A program made the position numbers and the translations under genes. A DNA stretch of 64,000 bases from Rhodobacterales bacterium 32-67-9 (GTDB lineage Bacteria; Pseudomonadota; Alphaproteobacteria; Rhodobacterales; Rhodobacteraceae), in contig NCEA01000003.1 of the NCBI GenBank assembly GCA_002280515.1, positions 62,001-126,000 of the forward strand, in the 5' to 3' direction. Positions 17,730 through 26,127 of the stretch are shown here, one piece after another. The notes beneath the pieces are model-generated. The model was not told the DNA's origin and did no database searches. It saw only the letters and a program-made list of their open reading frames with translations. Numbering within the stretch: the stretch's first letter is position 1; each line of letters begins with the position of its first letter.

Positions 17730-18594
17730 ATGCCCAGAAACCTCGACCTCACCGCGCTCCGCGCCCTTGTCGCCGTCACCGATGCCGGCGGTGTCACCCG
17801 GGCTGCCGGGCTTCTCAACCTCACGCAGTCTGCCGTCGTTGACGCCCGAGGGGGAGCAGCTTCTGATCTACGCCCGCAAGATGCTGGAGCTGAACGACGA
17901 GGCGCTGTCGCGGATGACCGATACCGCCTTCGAGGGCGAGATCCGGCTCGGTGTGCCGCATGACATCGTCTATCCGCAGATCCCCCGCATCCTGAAGGCG
18001 ATGGCGGCGGAATATCCGCGGATGCGGATCAACCTCGTCTCCTGCTTCACCTCGAAGCTGAAGGAGGGGTTCGGGAAGGGCGATTTCGACGTGATCCTGA
18101 CGACAGAGTCGCAGCCGGGCGAGGGGGGGGAGCGGCTGGCGACGCGGAAACTCGTCTGGGTCGGGGCGCCCGACGGCATCGCCTGGCAGCAGCGCCCGCT
18201 CAGGCTCGCCTTCATCGAGACCTGTTTCTTCCGTCCGATCGCGCAGGCCGCGCTCAACGGCGCCGGCATCCGCTGGGAAATGGCGGTGGGCGGCGAATCC
18301 GAGCAGGTGGCCGATGCGACGGTCGCCGCCGATCTTTCGATCACCGCGCGGATGGAAGGGGCCTTGCCGACCGGCACCGTGGTCATCGACGGTGCCAATG
18401 CGCTGCCGGACCTCGGCCAGCTCGATATCTGCATGTACGAGGCCGGGGTGCAGAGGGGCGAGGTCGTCGATGCGCTGGCGGCGCAGTTGCGCTGCGCCTA
18501 TGGCGATGCGCAGTGCTGCCTGAGGGTCATCGCGGGCGATCGCGTCTCAGAGCGTGACGACGACTTTCCCCGTCGACTGACGGCCGCGCAGTAG
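17730..18594 (+). pseudogene. LysR-family regulator broken by a deletion/frameshift in the HTH
   Basis: The frame starts MPRNLDLTALRALVAVTDAG at 17730 and runs through the first half of the winged-helix domain to LTQSAV near 17838. The family then expects S-M-Q-I-K-R-L-E, the recognition helix and the wing. Instead the sequence jumps to the LTPEGEQLLIYARK block in another frame, which continues to 18594 as an intact substrate-binding domain (GEIRLGVPHDIVYPQIPRIL and on). About 24 codons are missing, and the frame changes by one. The product cannot bind DNA normally. The 3' end overlaps the convergent quinone oxidoreductase gene by 48 bases. Confidence 0.8.
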
Positions 18595-19506
18595 CTCCAG
18601 CGCCTCGCCCGCGCGGTCGAGCGGAAGCTGGTGCGAGACATGCGGGCGCAGCCCGCCGTCGCTGTACCAGTCCATCAGTGTCGCGAGGCTGCCGGTCAGC
18701 ACCTCGGGGCGGAATGCCAGGTAGCCGCCCCAGTAAAGCCCGATCACCGAGAGGTTCTTGACCAGCAGGTGATTGGCGGCGATCTGGGGGACCCGGCCGC
18801 TGGCGAAGCCGATGACGACGATGCGGCCGTCGGGGTTGGTTGCGCGGAAGGCCGCGTCGAACTGATCGCCGCCGACCGGGTCATAGACCACGTCCGCGCC
18901 GCCGAGCGCCTTGACCTCGGCCCTGAGGTCGGCCGTGGCGCTGTCGATCAGGTGATCGGCCCCGGCCGCCCGTGCGGCGGCCAGCTTGTCCGCCCCGCGC
19001 GCCGAGGCGATCACCCGCGCCCCCATGTGCTTGCCGATCTCCACCGCCGTCAGCCCGACGCCGCCGGCCGCCCCGAGCACCAGCAGCGTCTCGCCCGCCT
19101 GTAGCCGTGCCTTGTGGGCAAGGGCGACATGGCTGGTGCCATAGGCGATCTGGAACGCCGCGGCATGGTCGAAGGGCATGGCGTCGGGGATCGGAAGGCA
19201 GCGCGCCGCGGGAAAGCAGCCATATTCGGCCAGTCCGCCCGCATTGGCGTAGACTGCGACGCGGGTGCCCACAGGCGGCGCGTCGGTCCGCGGGCCGAGC
19301 GCGTCGACCCAGCCGGCCGGTTCCATGCCGAGCGTGATGGGTGGTTCGGGCCGTTCCTGATACTTGCCGTCGATCATCAGGAGATCGGCGAAATTGAGTC
19401 CGCAGGCGGCGATGCGCACCCGAACTTCTCCCGGTCCCGGCTCGGGCCGGGCCAGGTCCAGAAGTTGCGGTGCCTCGCCGAAGGCCCGAATTCCGAATGC
19501 ACGCAT
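18547..19506 (-). CDS. NADPH:quinone oxidoreductase, zinc-independent MDR family
   Basis: 319 residues, medium-chain dehydrogenase/reductase. The N-terminal GroES-like domain (CGLNFADLLMIDGKY) lacks the catalytic-zinc cysteines, placing it with quinone reductase/enoyl reductase types. The Rossmann motif GAAGGVGLTAVEIGK is at about 145-159, and a PVGGDQFDAAFR segment follows. NADPH use and the quinone substrate are inferred from family. Its upstream region holds three TTGCAAAATG-type repeats, so its expression may be regulated from there. Confidence 0.85.
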   Translation of the reverse strand: MRAFGIRAFGEAPQLLDLARPEPGPGEVRVRIAACGLNFADLLMIDGKYQERPEPPITLGMEPAGWVDALGPRTDAPPVGTRVAVYANAGGLAEYGCFPAARCLPIPDAMPFDHAAAFQIAYGTSHVALAHKARLQAGETLLVLGAAGGVGLTAVEIGKHMGARVIASARGADKLAAARAAGADHLIDSATADLRAEVKALGGADVVYDPVGGDQFDAAFRATNPDGRIVVIGFASGRVPQIAANHLLVKNLSVIGLYWGGYLAFRPEVLTGSLATLMDWYSDGGLRPHVSHQLPLDRAGEALELLRGRQSTGKVVVTL

Positions 19507-19578
19507 GTTTGCCTCCCGTTTCGCGGCAAATTATCCGTCCGGACCGGGCAGGGCCAGCCTGCATCTGACACCAGATGC

Positions 19579-19633
19579 ATTGCAAAATGGGAATTGATCC
19601 GCTGATCTAAATTGCAAAATGCAATGCAAAATG
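19579..19633. promoter_or_regulatory. three TTGCAAAATG-type repeats
   Basis: ATTGCAAAATG at 19579-19589 and 19611-19621, and AATGCAAAATG at 19623-19633. The last two are spaced so that ATTGCAAA and AATGCAAA are 4 bases apart, and ATTGC/GCAAT also forms an inverted repeat at 19611-19625. They lie 73-127 bases upstream of the quinone oxidoreductase start. The spacing resembles the tandem TTTGCAAA sites described for PccR-type regulators; the actual binder is unknown. Confidence 0.45.
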
Positions 19634-19784
19634 ATAAATTATTTTGAGGCGAGCGGAGGGACATGTATTTTCGTATAGGGTGACTGTTTCCGAAACTGCC
19701 AGTTGCCTTCCCGGCAGGGCGCCGATCATTGAACGACTCGGCATCATTCATGTTTTCTGTGGAGAACTTCGAGACTTCCGTGGT

Positions 19785-19802
19785 TTGGCACGATTATTGC
19801 TT
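19785..19802 (+). promoter_or_regulatory. sigma-54 (RpoN) promoter of the XRE gene
   Basis: TTGGCACGATTATTGCTT matches the -24/-12 consensus TGGCAC-N5-TTGCW completely, with GG at 19787-19788 and GC at 19799-19800. The start site would be near 19811, about 24 bases before the ATG at 19835. An enhancer-binding protein is required by such promoters; no NtrC-type gene is nearby. Confidence 0.7.
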
Positions 19803-19834
19803 GATAATCCTATAGCGATAGTATGGAGACGACG

Positions 19835-20197
19835 ATGAAGCACCCAGTTGACGTCCACGTTGGTAAGCGCGTCCGCCATCGGCGCTGGATGGTGGGCATG
19901 ACCCAGCAGCAGCTCGCCGACAAGGTCGGCATCAAGTTCCAGCAGATCCAGAAGTACGAAACCGGCATGAACCGGATTTCGGCCTCGCGTCTCTGGGACA
20001 TCTCGGATTCGCTTGGCGTGCCGATCAGCTTCTTCTTCGAAGGTCTCGACCAGCGCAGCCAGATCGTCGAGGAGATCGACGGCGACATCCTCGCCGACAA
20101 GGAAGCGCTGATGCTCGTGCGCTCCTACTACGCGATCCCCGAGGCACAGCGGCGTCGGCTCTTCGATCTTGCCAAGGTCCTCTCGGACGCCGCCTGA
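19835..20197 (+). CDS. XRE-family helix-turn-helix regulator
   Basis: 120 residues from the ATG at 19835, chosen because GGAG lies 6 bases upstream; an ATG 12 bases earlier has none. The Cro/CI-type HTH is at about 18-60 (TQQQLADKVGIKFQQIQKYETGMNRIS), followed by LGVPISFFFEG and a helical C-terminal dimerisation region (EALMLVRSYYAIPEAQRRRLFDLAKVL). This small architecture is common in Rhodobacterales. It is led by a sigma-54-type promoter, so expression probably depends on an RpoN activator. Targets are unknown. Confidence 0.85.
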   Translation: MKHPVDVHVGKRVRHRRWMVGMTQQQLADKVGIKFQQIQKYETGMNRISASRLWDISDSLGVPISFFFEGLDQRSQIVEEIDGDILADKEALMLVRSYYAIPEAQRRRLFDLAKVLSDAA

Positions 20198-20255
20198 GGC
20201 GCCTTGACCGGAAGGGGGCAGGGGGCTACCGCTTGGGCAACCAGCGAGGTCCCCG

Positions 20256-21056
20256 ATGAGCCCCCTTTCCCCGTCCGAGCGCGCGGCGCTGATCGCCACC
20301 GCCCATGCGCTTGCCGACGCCGCCCGTGTCGCGACGCTGGAGCATTTCCGCACTGACGGACTTTCCGCCGACAACAAGGTCACGACACATTTCGACCCGG
20401 TGACGATCGCCGACCGCGCGTCCGAAGAACGGATGCGCGAGATCTTGGCTGCGCGGCGCCCCGACGACGCGATCCTCGGCGAGGAGTTCGGGGTGACGCC
20501 GGGGACCAGTGGCCTGACCTGGGTGCTCGACCCGATCGACGGGACACGGAGCTATCTTTCCGGCACCCCGACCTGGGGGGTGCTGATCTCGGTCGCCGAT
20601 GCGTCGGGGCCGGTTTTCGGCCTGATCGACCAGCCCTATATCGGCGAACGCTTCTGCGGCGGTTTCGGCGTGGCCGAAATGACCGGCCCGATGGGAACCC
20701 GGCCGCTCAGGACACGAAAGGCGCGGCCGCTCGACGAGGCGATCCTTTTCACCACCTTCCCCGAGGTCGGGACGGCAGCGGACGGCGCCGCCTTCAACCG
20801 GCTGAAGGCGCGGGCGAAACTCACCCGCTACGGCATCGACTGCTACGCCTACGCACTGATCGCGGCCGGCCAGATCGACCTCGTCGTCGAGGCCGGGTTG
20901 CAGGCCTATGACGTGCAGGCCCCGATCGCGGTGATCGAGGCGGCCGGCGGCATCGTCACCGACTGGCAGGGCCGCCCAGTGCATCAAGGCGGACGCGTGC
21001 TCGCCGCGGCGAATGCCGAACTGCACGCCGCCGCGATGGAGATCCTGAACGGCTGA
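20256..21056 (+). CDS. hisN: histidinol-phosphatase, inositol-monophosphatase family
   Basis: 266 residues. IMPase-fold phosphatase with Glu about 76 (ILGEEFG) and Asp about 92 and 95 in LDPIDGTRSY forming the metal site, and a late YDVQAPIAVIEAAGG motif. The DGTRSYLSGTPTWG stretch and length match the HisN branch that completes histidine biosynthesis in bacteria without HisB phosphatase. An inositol or other monophosphatase is the alternative. It is 58 bases after the XRE gene, with its own probable control. Confidence 0.78.
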   Translation: MSPLSPSERAALIATAHALADAARVATLEHFRTDGLSADNKVTTHFDPVTIADRASEERMREILAARRPDDAILGEEFGVTPGTSGLTWVLDPIDGTRSYLSGTPTWGVLISVADASGPVFGLIDQPYIGERFCGGFGVAEMTGPMGTRPLRTRKARPLDEAILFTTFPEVGTAADGAAFNRLKARAKLTRYGIDCYAYALIAAGQIDLVVEAGLQAYDVQAPIAVIEAAGGIVTDWQGRPVHQGGRVLAAANAELHAAAMEILNG

Positions 21057-21207
21057 GCCATTCGAAGGGCAAAGGCGAAACTCCTTACGCCGCCAGGTGC
21101 TGGTGCCGTCTGCCGGACTTGCCTAGACTTGCCGGCGCCGGCCGAGTCCTTCCCCCTTCTGTCGCCGGCCGGTTCCGGCATGCCGAAGGGGTGGCAGGAG
21201 GGACCCA

Positions 21208-22545
21208 ATGGCCGAAATCCTCATCCGGGGCGCCGCGCGCGTCGTGACGATGAACCCCGCTCGCGACGAGATCGCCAGCGCCGACGTCCTGATCCGGGAT
21301 GGCGTGATCGCCGGTGTGGGGCAGGGGCTGCACACTACGGGCAAGGTGATCGAAGCGACAGGGTGCGTCGTCACGCCGGGCCTCGTCAATACCCACCACC
21401 ACCTTTACCAGACCCTGACCCGCGCGGTGCCGGGCGGGCAGGATGCGCTCCTTTTCGGCTGGCTGAAGACGCTCTATCCAATCTGGGCGCGGTTCGGCCC
21501 GGATGAGATGCGGGTCTCGGCGCTGATCGGGCTGGCGGAACTGGCGCTCTCGGGCTGCTCGCTGACCTCCGACCACCTCTACCTCTTCCCGAACGGCGCC
21601 CGGCTCGACGACACGATCGAGGCGGCGCGCGAGATCGGACTCCGCTTCCATCCGACGCGGGGGGCGATGTCGATCGGGACCAGCGCGGGCGGATTGCCGC
21701 CCGACGCGCTGGTCGAGGCGGAGCCGGCGATCCTGAGCGACATGGAGCGTGTCGTCGCGGCCTTCCACGACCCGGCCGAGGGCGCGATGGTCCGGGTCGG
21801 CCTCGCCCCCTGTTCGCCCTTCTCGGTCAGCCGCGACCTGATGCGCGAAACTGCGGTCCTGGCCCGCGACAAGGGTGTGATGCTGCACACCCACCTCGCA
21901 GAGAACGACGAGGATATCGCCTATTCGCTGGAGAAATTCGGCTGCCGCCCCGGACAATACGCCGAGGATCTCGGCTGGACCGGCGCCGATGTCTGGCATG
22001 CCCATTGCGTGAAGCTCGACGGCGCCGAGATCGACCTCTTCGCCCGGTCGCGCACCGGGATCGCCCATTGCCCCTGTTCCAATTGCCGCCTCGGCTCGGG
22101 CATCGCTCCGGTCAGGACAATGCGGGATCGAGGCGTCAAGGTCGGGCTCGGGGTCGACGGGTCGGCCTCGAACGACGCCGGCAACCTGATCGCCGAGGCG
22201 CGCCATGCGATGCTGCTGCAACGCGTGGCGAACGGCGCCGACGCGATGAGCGCCCGCGAGGCGCTGGAGATCGCGACGCTTGGCGGCGCGCGGGTGCTGG
22301 GCCGGAGCGACGTCGGATCGCTCGTGCCCGGGATGCGCGCCGACATCGCGATCTGGGACGTCTCGGGGATCGAGGCTGCCGGCGCCTGGGACCCGGTCGC
22401 AGCACTCCTCCTCTGCGGGCCGACGCGGGTACGGGACCTTCTTGTCGAGGGGCGGCAGGTCGTGCGCGACGGTCAGGTCGCGACCATCGACCTTCCGCAG
22501 GTGATCAGAGACCAGACCCGGCTGGCCGCGCGGCTGATGGGCTAG
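21208..22545 (+). CDS. 8-oxoguanine deaminase (amidohydrolase family)
   Basis: 445 residues. It deaminates 8-oxoguanine (to urate) or a related amino-heterocycle. The zinc site is visible: NTHHHLYQ (His about 63-65), HTHLAENDED, WHAHCVKLD and the catalytic Asp in GLGVDGSASND. Close resemblance in the HCPCSNCRLGSG segment to the 8-oxoguanine deaminase/AtzB-like branch supports the assignment; hydroxyatrazine-type substrates are the alternative. A strong GGAGGG site precedes the ATG. It is convergent with guanine deaminase. Confidence 0.78.
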   Translation: MAEILIRGAARVVTMNPARDEIASADVLIRDGVIAGVGQGLHTTGKVIEATGCVVTPGLVNTHHHLYQTLTRAVPGGQDALLFGWLKTLYPIWARFGPDEMRVSALIGLAELALSGCSLTSDHLYLFPNGARLDDTIEAAREIGLRFHPTRGAMSIGTSAGGLPPDALVEAEPAILSDMERVVAAFHDPAEGAMVRVGLAPCSPFSVSRDLMRETAVLARDKGVMLHTHLAENDEDIAYSLEKFGCRPGQYAEDLGWTGADVWHAHCVKLDGAEIDLFARSRTGIAHCPCSNCRLGSGIAPVRTMRDRGVKVGLGVDGSASNDAGNLIAEARHAMLLQRVANGADAMSAREALEIATLGGARVLGRSDVGSLVPGMRADIAIWDVSGIEAAGAWDPVAALLLCGPTRVRDLLVEGRQVVRDGQVATIDLPQVIRDQTRLAARLMG

Positions 22546-22707
22546 AGCCGGGGGCTGTCTGCCCCCGGACCCCCGAGGATACTTGAGCCAAGTGGAAGAC
22601 GGGGTGATTCCACTTGGCTCAAAAAATTCCCCCGCCGGAGGCCACGGGAGCCGTGCCTTGCGCGGCGACCCCAGTGAAGGAATGACGCCGCAGGCGTCTC
22701 CGCTGGA
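22546..22707. repeat. convergent-gene intergenic repeat, copy 1
   Basis: Sits between the 3' ends of the two deaminase genes. It contains GAGGATACTT (22576-22585, a variant of the GAGGTATTTT box), a perfect 15-bp inverted repeat at 22583-22597/22608-22622 centred on AAGTGGAA/TTCCACTT, the CCTCCGGCGG-like stretch in inverted form, and a GACGCC-GCA-GGCGTC hairpin at 22684-22698. The same elements recur near 30600, 33500 and 41440. The long stem has no U-tract, so simple intrinsic termination is not obvious. Confidence 0.6.
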
Positions 22708-24000
22708 TCAGTCCGGATCCGCAAGCGGCCGGCCGGCGATCCAGACTGCCTTCACCGCCCGGTCGTCGCCCATCATGATCGTCGGGAAGACGGCATCCCA
22801 GAGGTCGTTGGCGCGCGCCGCGCGTTGCTCGATCGCGGGGGTGGAGGCGAGGTCGATGACCACGAGGTCGGCCTCCATCCCCGGCGCGAGGTTGCCGATG
22901 CGGTCGTCGGCGCGCAAGGCGCGTGCCGCCCCTTGGGTGGCGAGCCACCAAAGCTCGGAAGGATGCAGCGCGCGGTGACGAAGCTGGGCAATCTCGTAGG
23001 CCGCCGCCATCGTCCTCAGCATCGAAAAGCTGGACCCGCCGCCGGTGTCGGTGGCCAGCCCGATCCGGTGGCCGGCCGCGGAAAGCCCGTCCATGTCGAA
23101 CAGTCCCGAGCCGATGAAGGTGTTGGAGGTCGGGCAATGGATGAGGCTCGCATCCATCTCGCGCAGCCGGTCGCGCTCGCGCGGCTCGAGGTGGATCGCG
23201 TGGCCGTAAAGCCCGCCGGGGCCGAGAAGGCCATGCGCCTCGTAGGTGTCGAGATAGTCGCGGGCCGAGGGAAAGAGCGCCTTCACCCAGGCGATCTCGT
23301 CGGTCTGCTCGGAGAGATGGGTCTGCATCAGGCAGGTCGGGTGTTCGGCCCAGAGCGCGCCGAGCACCGAGAGCTGGTCCGGTGTCGAGGTCGGCGAGAA
23401 GCGCGGCGTGACGACGTAGGAGGCGCGGCCGACCCCGTGCCACTTTTCCAGAAGCCGCTTGCTGTCGTCATAGGCCGATTGCGGCGTATCGCGCAGCCCG
23501 TCGGGGGCGTTGCGGTCCATGCAGGTCTTGCCGGCGAAGACGCGCAAATCCCGTCTTTGGGCTTCGCTGAAGAAGGCGTCGACGCTTTCGGGGTGGATGG
23601 TGCAGTAGCTGCACACGGTGGTGGTGCCCATCGACAGGGTCAAGTCGAAGTAGCGCCCGGCGATGTCGACCGCGTAGTCGGGATCGGCAAAGCGCATCTC
23701 CTCGGGGAAGGTGTAGCTCTCCAGCCAGTCGATGAGACGTTTGCCCCAGCTCGCGATCATCGCCGTCTGCGGATAATGCGCATGGGTGTCGATGAAACCG
23801 GCTGAAATCAGCGCGTTGCCGTAATCCGTGACCCGCGCGTCCGGATGCGCCCGACGCAGTTCGTCGGCCTCGTCCACCGCCGCGATCCGGCCGGCCTCGA
23901 CCAGAACGCCGCCGCGCGCCGAGTGGCGGGCCACGCCGGGGCCCTCGGCCATCGGGTTTCCGGTGAAGCTCAAGATCTGGCCAAGCAGCAGGTCGGTCAT
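22708..24000 (-). CDS. guaD: guanine deaminase
   Basis: 430 residues. It converts guanine to xanthine. Zinc ligands are in DTHAHYPQT (His about 73 and 75), and QTHLSEQTDE, GHAIHL and ATDTGGGSSFSML supply the later His and Asp. The YSYCTIHPESV/CMDRNAPDGLRD segments are typical of bacterial GuaD. It faces the 8-oxoguanine deaminase gene, so two purine deaminases are adjacent, probably serving purine salvage or catabolism. Confidence 0.9.
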   Translation of the reverse strand: MTDLLLGQILSFTGNPMAEGPGVARHSARGGVLVEAGRIAAVDEADELRRAHPDARVTDYGNALISAGFIDTHAHYPQTAMIASWGKRLIDWLESYTFPEEMRFADPDYAVDIAGRYFDLTLSMGTTTVCSYCTIHPESVDAFFSEAQRRDLRVFAGKTCMDRNAPDGLRDTPQSAYDDSKRLLEKWHGVGRASYVVTPRFSPTSTPDQLSVLGALWAEHPTCLMQTHLSEQTDEIAWVKALFPSARDYLDTYEAHGLLGPGGLYGHAIHLEPRERDRLREMDASLIHCPTSNTFIGSGLFDMDGLSAAGHRIGLATDTGGGSSFSMLRTMAAAYEIAQLRHRALHPSELWWLATQGAARALRADDRIGNLAPGMEADLVVIDLASTPAIEQRAARANDLWDAVFPTIMMGDDRAVKAVWIAGRPLADPD

Positions 24001-24130
24001 CGGCGCGCACCTTCATTGTCCCGTCGCGTGGCCAGTCTAAGCCCATGTGGGGCGCGGGGAAATCCGCCCTTTGCCCCTGTTTCTTTGAAACTGCTTCCGT
24101 TAAGGTCGCGGTAATCGGACCGGGGGGACT

Positions 24131-25516
24131 ATGGCGGAACTGGACGACGACATCACCGAACGGGACGACGACGATTACAGCCTCGATCCGAGGGTTGTCG
24201 ACGCCATCCTGGACGCGGTCGGCGACGGCGATACCGCGACCATAGACGAGCTGATGGAGCCGCTCCACGCGGCCGACATCGCCGACCTTCTCGAACAGAT
24301 CGGCGCCTCCGAACGGGCGCGCCTCCTGAAGCTCTGGTCGCGCGGGATCGACGGCGACATTCTCTCCGAACTCGACGACTCGATCCGCGAGGAGGTCATC
24401 GCGGCGCTGCCGCACGAGGTCCTGACCGACGCGGTGCGCGAGCTTGATTCCGACGATGTCGTCGACCTCATCGAGGACCTCGAGGAGCCGGTGCAGGAAC
24501 GCATCCTCGGGGCGCTCGAGGACAGCGACCGCGTCGCCGTCGAGCAATCGCTGACCTATCCGGAGTTTTCCGCCGGCCGCCTCATGCAGCGCGAGGTGGT
24601 CACCGCGCCGGAGCACTGGACGGTCGGTGAGGCCATTGATTTCCTCAGGAACGCCAAGGAGTTGCCGGATCAGTTCTACCATATGATCCTGGTCGATCCG
24701 CGCTGGCATCCGGTGGGCTACGTGACGCTTGGCAAGCTCTTGTCGTCGAAGCGGTCGGTGCCGCTCAAGGACATCACGGAGGACAGCTTCCGCACCATCG
24801 ACGTGCTGGAAGAGGAGGGCGACGTTGCCTATGCCTTCAACCAGTATCACCTGATCTCCGCCCCGGTAGTCGACGAGAACGACCGACTGGTCGGCGTGAT
24901 CACCATCGACGACGCGATGGCCGTCCTCGACGAAGAGCACGAGGAGGATATCCTGCGCCTGGCGGGTGTGGGCGAGGACGGCTCGATCTCCGACGGTTCC
25001 TTGGCGACCGCGCGGCAGCGCCTTCCCTGGCTCGTGGTCAATCTCTTTACGGCATCGCTGTCGGCGATTGTGATTTCCCAGTTCGAGGCGACCATTGCGA
25101 CCCTCGTGACGCTGGCCGCGCTCATGCCGATCGTTGCTTCGACGGGCGGAATTGCCGGAACCCAGTCGCTGGCGGTCGCGGTCCGGGCGCTGGCAACCCG
25201 TGACCTCACCCGCTCGAACGCCCGCCGCGTGGTGTTGCGCGAACTAGGTGCGGGGGTGCTGAACGGTTTCGGCCTGGCGCTCATCCTCGGCATCGCGGGC
25301 TCGCTGATCTTTGGCCAGCCGCTTCTCGGACTGGTGCTTGGCATGGCGATGGTGGTCAACCAGATCGTCGCGGCGCTGGCCGGGGTGCTGGTGCCGCTGA
25401 CGCTCGAAAAGTTCGGACTCGATCCGGCGCTCGCCTCGGGTACTTTCGTCACGACGATGACCGATGTGATGGGCTTTTTCGCCTTCCTTGGTCTCGCAAC
25501 GGTCATCTTGCTGTGA
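24131..25516 (+). CDS. mgtE: magnesium transporter MgtE
   Basis: 461 residues, full length. The acidic N-terminal superhelical domain (about 20-140) is followed by two CBS domains (about 145-260) and five membrane helices to the C-terminus, with the MPIVASTGGIAGTQSL and TTMTDVMGFFAFLG motifs. Cytosolic Mg2+ binding to the N and CBS domains gates the pore. No Mg2+ riboswitch is apparent in the 130-base upstream gap. Its stop overlaps the GTG of the cyclo-ligase gene by 4 bases (GTGA). Confidence 0.93.
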   Translation: MAELDDDITERDDDDYSLDPRVVDAILDAVGDGDTATIDELMEPLHAADIADLLEQIGASERARLLKLWSRGIDGDILSELDDSIREEVIAALPHEVLTDAVRELDSDDVVDLIEDLEEPVQERILGALEDSDRVAVEQSLTYPEFSAGRLMQREVVTAPEHWTVGEAIDFLRNAKELPDQFYHMILVDPRWHPVGYVTLGKLLSSKRSVPLKDITEDSFRTIDVLEEEGDVAYAFNQYHLISAPVVDENDRLVGVITIDDAMAVLDEEHEEDILRLAGVGEDGSISDGSLATARQRLPWLVVNLFTASLSAIVISQFEATIATLVTLAALMPIVASTGGIAGTQSLAVAVRALATRDLTRSNARRVVLRELGAGVLNGFGLALILGIAGSLIFGQPLLGLVLGMAMVVNQIVAALAGVLVPLTLEKFGLDPALASGTFVTTMTDVMGFFAFLGLATVILL

Positions 25517-26070
25517 CACTGGCGGAGATCAAGGCGGCGGCGCGGGCCGAGGCGTTCGCGCGGCGCAAGGCGGCGTTTCAGGCGCGGACGGCGGGTGACA
25601 CCGACCGGCTGCGGGCAGCGCTTGCCGCGCACCGGTCGAAGCCGCTTGCCGGTTACATGCCGATGCGGACCGAGATCGACTGCCTGCCGGCGATGGCGGC
25701 CCATGCCGGCACGGTCGGGGTTCCGGTGATCCTCGGGGCCGGGCAGGCGTTGAAGTTCCGGCGCTGGACGCCCGGGGCGACCATGATCGCCGGCGAATTC
25801 GGCGCGCTCATCCCCGAGACAGGCGAGTGGATCGTGCCGGAGGTGCTGATCGTGCCGCTTCTGGCCTTCGACCGGCGCGGCTACCGGCTTGGCTATGGCG
25901 GCGGTTTTTACGATCGTACGCTGGAGGGGTTGCGGGCAAAGGCTTCTGTCACCGCGATCGGTTTCGCCTTCGCGGCGCAGGAAGTGGCCGAGGTGCCGAC
26001 CGAGCCGACCGACCAGCGCCTCGACCTCATCGTCACCGAGGCCGAGGCGATCGTGCCGGACAAGTCCTGA
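25513..26070 (+). CDS. 5-formyltetrahydrofolate cyclo-ligase
   Basis: 185 residues from a GTG overlapping the mgtE stop. It converts 5-formyl-THF to 5,10-methenyl-THF with ATP. The phosphate-binding motif LGYGGGFYDRTL and the upstream YMPMRTEID and PLLAFDRRGYRLG segments are diagnostic. In many alphaproteobacteria it is grouped with ymdB and yebC-like genes, as here, except that a VPLPA-CTERM gene intervenes. Confidence 0.9.
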   Translation: MTLAEIKAAARAEAFARRKAAFQARTAGDTDRLRAALAAHRSKPLAGYMPMRTEIDCLPAMAAHAGTVGVPVILGAGQALKFRRWTPGATMIAGEFGALIPETGEWIVPEVLIVPLLAFDRRGYRLGYGGGFYDRTLEGLRAKASVTAIGFAFAAQEVAEVPTEPTDQRLDLIVTEAEAIVPDKS

Positions 26071-26127
26071 GCAAAGGTTGGCCGCCCCGCCGGGAGAACG
26101 GCCGGGCAGGGCCTTGGCGCGCGCCTG

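Larger units (their letters stand above)
19507..19834. other. 328-base divergent intergenic region, comparatively AT-rich
   Basis: Separates the quinone oxidoreductase gene (minus) from the XRE gene (plus). It holds three ATTGCAAAATG-like repeats (19579-19633), an AT-rich stretch to about 19650, and a sigma-54-type promoter at 19785-19802. Between about 19640 and 19780 I see no convincing gene. Confidence 0.7.

Noticed and set aside
24001..24130. Magnesium riboswitch before mgtE
   Set aside because: The gap is 130 bases and shows no recognisable M-box or similar conserved blocks.
23468..24940. Minus-strand frame of about 490 codons across guaD and mgtE
   Set aside because: It runs antisense to mgtE and out of frame through guaD; no recognisable domain.
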